The notes under the pieces are model-generated. The model was not told where the DNA came from. It ran no database searches and saw nothing but the letters and a program-made list of their open reading frames with translations. The position numbers and the translations under genes were made by a program. A DNA stretch of 10,352 bases from Spirochaetaceae bacterium. Its GTDB lineage: Bacteria; Spirochaetota; Spirochaetia; Treponematales; Rectinemataceae. Below are positions 6,439-10,352 of this stretch, piece by piece. Positions within the stretch are counted from its first letter, which is position 1, and each line of letters starts with the position of its first letter. The stretch is taken from positions 1 through 10,352 of the forward strand of contig JAEUJG010000311.1 in the NCBI GenBank assembly GCA_016794765.1, written 5' to 3'.

Positions 6439-7938
6439 GTGAACAGGCTCCGAAAATCGGCAGATTCAGCGCTGTGTTTCCTCTGCGCGGCCCTCTCCCT
6501 CGCGGCCTGCGCCCGCTCGCCCCGAGCCTCGCTTCCAGCGGGCGGGGCCGCCGATAGCCTCGCGGCTTCGCGGCGAGGCGAGGCGCTGGCGGGCGCCGGC
6601 GCCGAGGCCCGGAGCCTCGCCCTGGAGCTGGCGGGGGAAAGCTACGAAGGGCGGCTCGCCGGCTCAGCCGGCGGGACACGCGCGGGCGACCTGCTCGCCG
6701 CTCGGCTTCGCGCGGCGGGCCTCGCCGTCGAAGCGGCCGAGTTTCCCTTCGAGCAGGCCCGTTTCCCCGCGGCGCCCCGATTGGAGCTTATTCCCGCCGC
6801 CTCCGCCGCAGCCGCCACCACCGCCGCCCCACCCGCAGCCGCCACCACCGCCGCCCCACCCGCCGCCGCGAGCGCGGGCCCGGCGGAGCGATCGACAAAG
6901 GCGGCGCAAGCGGCGGAGGCCCCGCCCGCCTCCGCCGGCGGGGGCGAGGCTTTGGTCTTTCGCCGGGACTTCCGCGAGACGGTGCGCGGCGGCTACCCGG
7001 GCGGGGAGGTCGCCGGTCCCCTCGTCCTCGCGGGGAGCCCGAGGGATGTCTTTCCGGCGGGCGCCGTCCTGGTTCTTCCCGGCGCCGCCTACGCGGCCTC
7101 CGACGACGACCTTTACCGCGCCCGCGGGGCCATCGGTCTCCTCATCGAGGCCCTGGAGAACGGCCCGGCGGTGAAGCCGCTTTCCACGGCGCTCGGGCCG
7201 CGGGGCGCGCGCCCCGGCGGAGCGGCCTTCGTGAAATTCCTCCTCGCGCCCGAAGCCTGGAAACGCGCGGCCGCCTTGGCCGCGGATAAGGGCGGGGCCC
7301 GTCTGTCCAATCCCGTGGAGTTCCGCGCGGCGAAGGGCCGCAATATAATCGCCGGTTGGAACGGCGACGGCGGCGCCTTCGATCCGGCGCTCGTCCTGGT
7401 CGCGCACTACGACCACGTCGGCGCGGATCCCGACGGCCAGCGCTTCCCGGGCGGCCTCGACAACGCCTCGGGTGCCGCCCTCGCCGTAGTCCTGGCGGAG
7501 CGCTTCGCGCGCGCGCGCCACCCGCGCGACCTCGCCTTCATCCTGACCGACGCCGAAGAGACCGACCTCGCGGGCGCGAGCGCGGCCGCCGCCAGGCCTC
7601 CCTTCGCGCTCGGCGACGCGCGGGTCGTCAACCTCGACATGCTCGGCGCGCCGTCGCGGATCGACCTGTCGGTGTACTCGAACGGCGACGCTCGGAGCCT
7701 CGCCCTCGCCAAAGAGCTCGTCCAGCTGCTCGGAGCCGAGGGACTCGGGGCGCGCTCCGAGTATCCCGTGCCCACCGTCGACCACGCGCCTTTCGCCTTC
7801 GCCGGTGCCGCCGCCGCGACGATCTGCGAGTTCGAACGCGCCGTCTACCACACCAAGGCCGACTTCGCCGAACGCCTCGATCCGGCCGAACTCGATGCCG
7901 TCGCGGCCGCTCTCTGGCGCCTGTCCGGGGCACGCTGA
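6439..7938 (+). CDS. M28-family zinc metallopeptidase, predicted lipoprotein
   Basis: This 499-residue protein starts with a lipoprotein signal: basic MNRLRK, a hydrophobic stretch and lipobox LAAC with C24 as the lipidation site. It should be anchored on the outer face of a membrane. Residues 30-310 contain an alanine-rich part with a 9-residue tandem repeat (124-141) and possibly a PA-like insertion. The C-terminal part carries the M28 metal ligands and base in order: HYDHVG (H323, D325), GLDNASG (D341), DAEETD (E373/E374), NLDMLG (D400) and YHTKAD (H471). This is a complete set for a two-zinc aminopeptidase. The GTG start has GGGGAAGG just upstream, and the signal peptide begins right there. 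It follows the esterase by 153 bases that hold two hairpins, so it may have its own promoter. The natural peptide substrate is unknown; a link to sialic acid use is not evident. Confidence 0.88.
   Translation: MNRLRKSADSALCFLCAALSLAACARSPRASLPAGGAADSLAASRRGEALAGAGAEARSLALELAGESYEGRLAGSAGGTRAGDLLAARLRAAGLAVEAAEFPFEQARFPAAPRLELIPAASAAAATTAAPPAAATTAAPPAAASAGPAERSTKAAQAAEAPPASAGGGEALVFRRDFRETVRGGYPGGEVAGPLVLAGSPRDVFPAGAVLVLPGAAYAASDDDLYRARGAIGLLIEALENGPAVKPLSTALGPRGARPGGAAFVKFLLAPEAWKRAAALAADKGGARLSNPVEFRAAKGRNIIAGWNGDGGAFDPALVLVAHYDHVGADPDGQRFPGGLDNASGAALAVVLAERFARARHPRDLAFILTDAEETDLAGASAAAARPPFALGDARVVNLDMLGAPSRIDLSVYSNGDARSLALAKELVQLLGAEGLGARSEYPVPTVDHAPFAFAGAAAATICEFERAVYHTKADFAERLDPAELDAVAAALWRLSGAR
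6808..6861 (+). repeat. Two exact tandem copies of a 27-bp repeat inside the peptidase gene
   Basis: Units at 6808-6834 and 6835-6861 are identical and in frame. Each encodes AAATTAAPP (residues 124-132 and 133-141), an Ala/Thr/Pro linker. Slippage here would change linker length by nine residues without breaking the frame. Confidence 0.85.
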
Positions 7939-7940
7939 GG

Positions 7941-7977
7941 GCCGGCGGCCGGACGCCGAGGGCCCGCCGGCGGCCGG
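7941..7977. repeat. Direct repeat of GCCGGCGGCCGG after the peptidase gene
   Basis: GCCGGCGGCCGG occurs at 7941-7952 and again at 7966-7977. Both copies are partly self-complementary. This may only reflect the GC-rich composition of the intergenic segment. Confidence 0.5.
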
Positions 7978-8001
7978 CGCGCTATGGGCGATAGTCCGCG
8001 C

Positions 8002-8020
8002 GGCCTTGGCGCCCAAGGCC
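8002..8020. terminator. Perfect hairpin between peptidase and methyltransferase genes
   Basis: GGCCTTGG-CGC-CCAAGGCC forms a perfect 8-bp stem with a three-base loop, 64 bases after the peptidase stop. The following bases are C-rich rather than T-rich, so a classical intrinsic terminator is not shown. Confidence 0.4.
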
Positions 8021-8110
8021 CGCCGCCCCCCTCGGGCGCCCTCCCGCGCGGCCGGCGCGCCGCGCGGAGCCCACTTCCCGGCCGGCGCCCCGTCGGGCTA
8101 GGCTGGCTCC

Positions 8111-8746
8111 ATGTCCTGCCGCCTCTGCGGCGAGGCCCGGACCCGCGCCTTCGCGGTCCGCTCCCTCGCCTATCACGATTGCCCCCGTTGCGGCTACATC
8201 GGCCTGGCCGCCGCCGACATGCCGACGCGCGAGGCGGAGCGGGCCCGCTACCTCCTCCACCGGAACGATCCGGCCGATGCCGGCTATCGCGCCTTTCTCC
8301 TCGCCTTCGTTGAGGCCCTGCCCGGCCTCGGTCCGGGCCTCCGCATCCTCGACTACGGCTCGGGGCCGACACCCGCGCTGGCCGCGCTCCTGGCCGAACG
8401 GGGCTGCCTGGTCGACGCCTACGATCCCTGTTTCGCGCCATCCACGGCTTGGCGGCGGCGAAGCTACGGCCTCGTCGCCGTCCACGAGGTTGCGGAGCAC
8501 CTGCGGTTCCCGCGGCGCGCGTTGGGCGCCCTCGCCCGTCGCCTCGATCCCGGCGGCCGCCTGGCGCTCCGCACCCGCTTCGCCCCCGGGGACGAGGCGG
8601 CCTTCGCGCGTTGGTGGTACCGCGAGGATCCGACCCACGTGGGTTTCTTCCGGGAGCGGAGTTTCGCCTGCCTGGCGGAGTTCCTCGACCTCGAGCTCGA
8701 GGAGCTGGCGCCGCCCGACCGCGCGGTTTTCAGGCGCCGGGCCTGA
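8111..8746 (+). CDS. Class I SAM-dependent methyltransferase with N-terminal zinc-ribbon-like motif
   Basis: This 211-residue protein opens with CRLC (C3, C6) and CPRC (C24, C27), a four-cysteine arrangement suited to one zinc ion. A linker with RYLLHRND (46-53) and GYRAFL (58-63) follows. The Rossmann methyltransferase fold shows motif I ILDYGSGPTP (79-88), an acidic loop DAYDPCF (102-108), HEVAEHL (125-131) and RRLDPGGRLALRT (143-155), as in the Methyltransf_23-like group. Tryptophans and histidine in WWYREDPTHVGFF (168-180) are typical of that group. No signal peptide is seen; the protein is probably cytoplasmic. The substrate cannot be told. The ribosome binding site upstream of the ATG is weak (TAGG about eight bases away), but the CxxC motif right after the start supports this start. 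It converges on the patatin-like gene with 61 bases between the stops. Confidence 0.85.
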   Translation: MSCRLCGEARTRAFAVRSLAYHDCPRCGYIGLAAADMPTREAERARYLLHRNDPADAGYRAFLLAFVEALPGLGPGLRILDYGSGPTPALAALLAERGCLVDAYDPCFAPSTAWRRRSYGLVAVHEVAEHLRFPRRALGALARRLDPGGRLALRTRFAPGDEAAFARWWYREDPTHVGFFRERSFACLAEFLDLELEELAPPDRAVFRRRA

Positions 8747-8807
8747 GCCGCCGCGCCGCACCGGCCGCGCCTCAGCCGCCCGCGCCGCCGAAACGAAAGT
8801 ATTTCCG

Positions 8808-9470
8808 CTACACCGAGACCTGCGCCGGTTGCGCCTCGAGATAGGCGAGGCCGGCCGGCAGTTCGGGCCGGAGCCGGGCCAGGGCCTTTTCCGCGAGCTC
8901 GCCCGCGGTCCTCGGCAGGAGGCGCTCCACGAGGCGGTGGTAGTAATAGGGACAACCGTCGAGCCGGCCCTCGGCGATCGCCTCCCGCAAGCGCGCCACC
9001 TGGCCGTGGAGGCCCTCTTCCTTGACGGCGAGCGTCTCCTCGATCCGTTCATCCTCCGTCGCGCGGCGCTCGGCTATCGCGGCGGCCAGGCCGCCGTAGC
9101 TGTAGGCCTCCACGCGCTCCACGCCGAGGATGGAGGCCGCGCATTCGAGGAGCTTGAGCGCTAGGTTCCGGTCGTGCCGCATCCGCTCGGGGAAGGGCGG
9201 CGGGGCGCCGGGCAGCCGGATGTCGGGCGCCGGGCCCGGCTCCACGAAGTAGGCGTAGCCGAGGAGCCTGCCGAAGCTCCGTTTCGCGTCGAGGTAGCCG
9301 AGGCGGTTGAAGGAGTCGAGGAAGGCGCGGTCGAAGTCGAGGACGCCGCCCATCTCGATGGAGTTCTTGATGTAGGTCGTCGAGGTCCCCTCGGTCCTCG
9401 GCCGGCGGTTCCGTCCCGCGCCGGAGATGTCGGAGACGATGATGCGGCGGTAGCCGCGCTTCCGCGCCAT
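8808..9470 (-). CDS. C-terminal half of interrupted patatin-like phospholipase
   Basis: These 220 codons are in the same frame as the upstream patatin half and separated from it by exactly one TAG codon. The segment opens MARKRGYRRIIVSDISGAG, which is what follows the DGG motif in patatin-like proteins (the strand IIVSDI). So this was, or is, one protein of about 413 residues. The remainder includes a conserved-looking YIKNSIEMGGVLDFDRAFLDSF region and a charged helical C terminus; I recognise no separate catalytic domain. The ATG at 9470 directly follows the TAG, so stop-restart translation is conceivable, but no Shine-Dalgarno sequence is visible before it. Its own stop is also TAG; were that read through, an in-frame TGA follows within 12 codons. 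Confidence 0.72.
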   Translation of the reverse strand: MARKRGYRRIIVSDISGAGRNRRPRTEGTSTTYIKNSIEMGGVLDFDRAFLDSFNRLGYLDAKRSFGRLLGYAYFVEPGPAPDIRLPGAPPPFPERMRHDRNLALKLLECAASILGVERVEAYSYGGLAAAIAERRATEDERIEETLAVKEEGLHGQVARLREAIAEGRLDGCPYYYHRLVERLLPRTAGELAEKALARLRPELPAGLAYLEAQPAQVSV

Positions 9471-9473
9471 CTA
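9471..9473 (-). other. In-frame amber codon interrupting the patatin-like gene
   Basis: The minus strand reads AAC GTG CCC TAC TAG ATG GCG CGG AAG. No frame change accompanies the stop, so one base change (for example from CAG, GAG, AAG or TGG) would explain it. Codon 193 of the joined protein. Confidence 0.85.
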
Positions 9474-10049
9474 GTAGGGCACGTTGTCGTACATCCCGCC
9501 GTCCACGTACTTCTTGCCCGCGATCACCGGGCTCTCGAAGCCGGGGAAGGCCGAGCTCGCCATCAGGTAGTCGACGAGGCGGCCCTTCTCCATCTCCTCG
9601 ACGAAGACCTCGCGCGGCTCCAGGTCGGTGAGGTTGATCGTCACGATGCCGAGGTCGCGGCCGGAATCGCGTATCGCGTCCTCGTCGAGGCGCGTCGTGA
9701 GGATGCGCCGGAGGGGGCTCGTGTCGAGTCCCTTCTGGGCCATCGTCTTCCGGAAGAGCTCCCGGGCCGCGCCGAGGGATTCGCGGTCCAGCTTGATCTC
9801 GCCGTTCTCGGTGAGCTCCTCCGGCAGGCCGAGGATCGAGTCCACGCCGATGGTGGCCCCGATCTCCTCGAGCGCCTCGTCGGAGCCCTGCGCCATGAAG
9901 CCGGCGACGATGGCGCCGATGGAGGCGCCGACGAAGGCGTCGACCTCGATCCCCATCTCCCTGAGCGCCCGCCAGACGCCGATGTGGTACACGCCCTTGG
10001 CGCCGCCGCCGCCGAGAACCAGGCAATACGAATCCTTCCTCTTGTCCAT
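9471..10049 (-). CDS. Patatin-like phospholipase, N-terminal catalytic half, ended by in-frame TAG
   Basis: The 192 residues carry the patatin signatures: the glycine-rich oxyanion loop GGGGAKG (13-19), the serine hydrolase motif GASIG (41-45) with nucleophile S43, and the Asp of the dyad in YVDGG (181-185, D183). The family (bacterial patatin-like, RssA-type) hydrolyses acyl ester bonds of lipids. The reading frame stops at TAG right after MYDNVPY, inside a motif that continues in all patatins, and resumes in frame at the next codon. Catalytic residues are therefore intact, but the core strand after DGG is missing from this fragment. The ATG at 10049 is preferred over the upstream start at 10124: GGGGAG lies nine bases before it and LVLGGGGAKG then sits near the N terminus as usual. 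The gene is probably inactivated; readthrough or a sequence error are alternatives. Confidence 0.85.
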   Translation of the reverse strand: MDKRKDSYCLVLGGGGAKGVYHIGVWRALREMGIEVDAFVGASIGAIVAGFMAQGSDEALEEIGATIGVDSILGLPEELTENGEIKLDRESLGAARELFRKTMAQKGLDTSPLRRILTTRLDEDAIRDSGRDLGIVTINLTDLEPREVFVEEMEKGRLVDYLMASSAFPGFESPVIAGKKYVDGGMYDNVPY

Positions 10050-10058
10050 GCCGCGCCG

Positions 10059-10100
10059 CTCCCCGCGCGCCGTTTTCCGCGCGCGCCTCACTATAGCATA
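10059..10100 (-). promoter_or_regulatory. Putative -10 and ribosome binding site of the patatin-like gene
   Basis: GGGGAG (10064-10059) lies nine bases before the ATG. Upstream, overlapping TATGCT (10100-10095) and TATAGT (10095-10090) boxes form the only AT-rich island in this GC-rich stretch. No recognisable -35 box is found. Confidence 0.4.
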
Positions 10101-10235
10101 GTCGGCGCGGCCTCGGGGCGCCACGGCCCGCGGCGCCGCGACCCCGCGCGCGTCGGCCCCGCGCCGGAAGAGGCCTTCCCGGTCGGGGAAGGCGGGCGCG
10201 CCGGTTCGGGGCGGCGGGCCGGGTTCGGGGGATTG

Positions 10236-10259
10236 CCGGTTTCGCGCGTGCGAAACTGG
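10236..10259. repeat. Hairpin CCGGTTTCGC / GCGAAACTGG
   Basis: Ten pairs, one of them G-U, close a four-base loop GCGT. On the other strand the same stem has an A-C mismatch in place of G-U, which slightly favours a plus-strand RNA. Confidence 0.6.
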
Positions 10260-10295
10260 TCCTGCCCTCCGCCGCCCCTCGCCGTCGGGCTCTCC

Positions 10296-10338
10296 GCGGG
10301 TAGCCGTCGCGGCCTCGCGGCCGCTCCGGGCTACCCGC
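10296..10338. repeat. Nested hairpin GCGGGTAGCC / GGCTACCCGC
   Basis: A perfect 10-bp outer stem (10296-10305 with 10329-10338) encloses a perfect 6-bp inner stem GCGGCC/GGCCGC (10309-10314 with 10319-10324) with loop TCGC. It may belong to a gene or RNA beyond the right edge. Confidence 0.6.
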
Positions 10339-10352
10339 TGCGATCCCTTGTA

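Larger units (their letters stand above)
10050..10352. other. Non-coding right end with hairpins
   Basis: I find no gene in this stretch. It starts with the upstream region of the patatin-like gene, then holds very GC-rich sequence with three hairpins: GCCTTCCC/GGGAAGGC (10173-10193), CCGGTTTCGC/GCGAAACTGG (10236-10259, one G-U pair) and the nested stem at 10296-10338. A G-quadruplex motif lies at 10208-10231. No tRNA or rRNA pattern is seen. Confidence 0.6.

Noticed and set aside
6386..6442. Leader peptide from TTG 6386 overlapping the peptidase start (TGA within GTGA)
   Set aside because: The TTG is only two bases from AAGGAGG, too close for normal initiation, and the 18-residue product has no recognisable character.
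6664..8016. Minus-strand 450-codon open frame opposite the M28 peptidase
   Set aside because: Low-complexity Gly/Arg/Glu composition with no motif; the sense strand has a full set of M28 metal ligands.
1210..9473. Genome-wide reassignment of TAG as a sense codon
   Set aside because: TAG ends nanA, the esterase and the patatin C half at sensible family lengths. If it were sense, nanA would run into the epimerase and the esterase into the peptidase in frame. So the patatin TAG is a local event or needs inefficient suppression.
1..10352. CRISPR array, insertion sequence, tRNA or rRNA
   Set aside because: No spaced direct repeats, transposase motifs, terminal repeats with target duplication or tRNA cloverleaf pattern were found by eye.

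Overview
The window looks like a chromosomal segment of a very GC-rich bacterium (about 70% GC in the genes, judged by eye). Coding genes cover most of it. A spirochaete-like host is plausible: the solute-binding protein has a signal peptide ending in LFGQ, and CUT1 sugar uptake genes without their own ATPase are common there. This is a weak inference, and nothing in the window fixes the taxon.

Region 1 (1-6285) is a divergent locus that I read as N-acetylneuraminate (sialic acid) uptake and catabolism. On the minus strand, nanA (N-acetylneuraminate lyase, 1210-2142) is followed 18 bases later by an N-acylglucosamine 2-epimerase (AGE) family gene (1-1191) that runs off the left edge. On the plus strand are a secreted CUT1-type solute-binding protein (2393-3691), two permeases (3774-4691 and 4704-5534) and an SGNH/GDSL esterase (5608-6285). 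Logically the ABC proteins import the sugar, the esterase may remove O-acetyl groups, NanA cleaves Neu5Ac to ManNAc and pyruvate, and the epimerase converts ManNAc to GlcNAc. The ABC ATPase, ManNAc/GlcNAc kinase, NagA/NagB and regulator are not in the window.

The two arms share an AT-rich control region (2143-2392). Each side has the same promoter, TTGACA-N17-TAGAGT, and immediately downstream of each -10 box lies a pair of GTATAC-centred half-palindromic sites. These look like operators for a GntR/FadR-type repressor acting on both arms.

Region 2 (6286-8746) holds an M28-family zinc peptidase lipoprotein and a class I SAM-dependent methyltransferase with an N-terminal CxxC...CxxC zinc-ribbon-like segment. 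The peptidase is preceded by a leader with a long imperfect inverted repeat whose outermost 3' bases overlap the ribosome binding site.

Region 3 (8808-10049, minus strand) is a patatin-like phospholipase gene interrupted by one in-frame TAG codon directly after the DGG catalytic motif; the downstream half reopens with ATG at the next codon. The last 303 bases (10050-10352) have no recognisable gene but carry three strong hairpins and a G-quadruplex motif.
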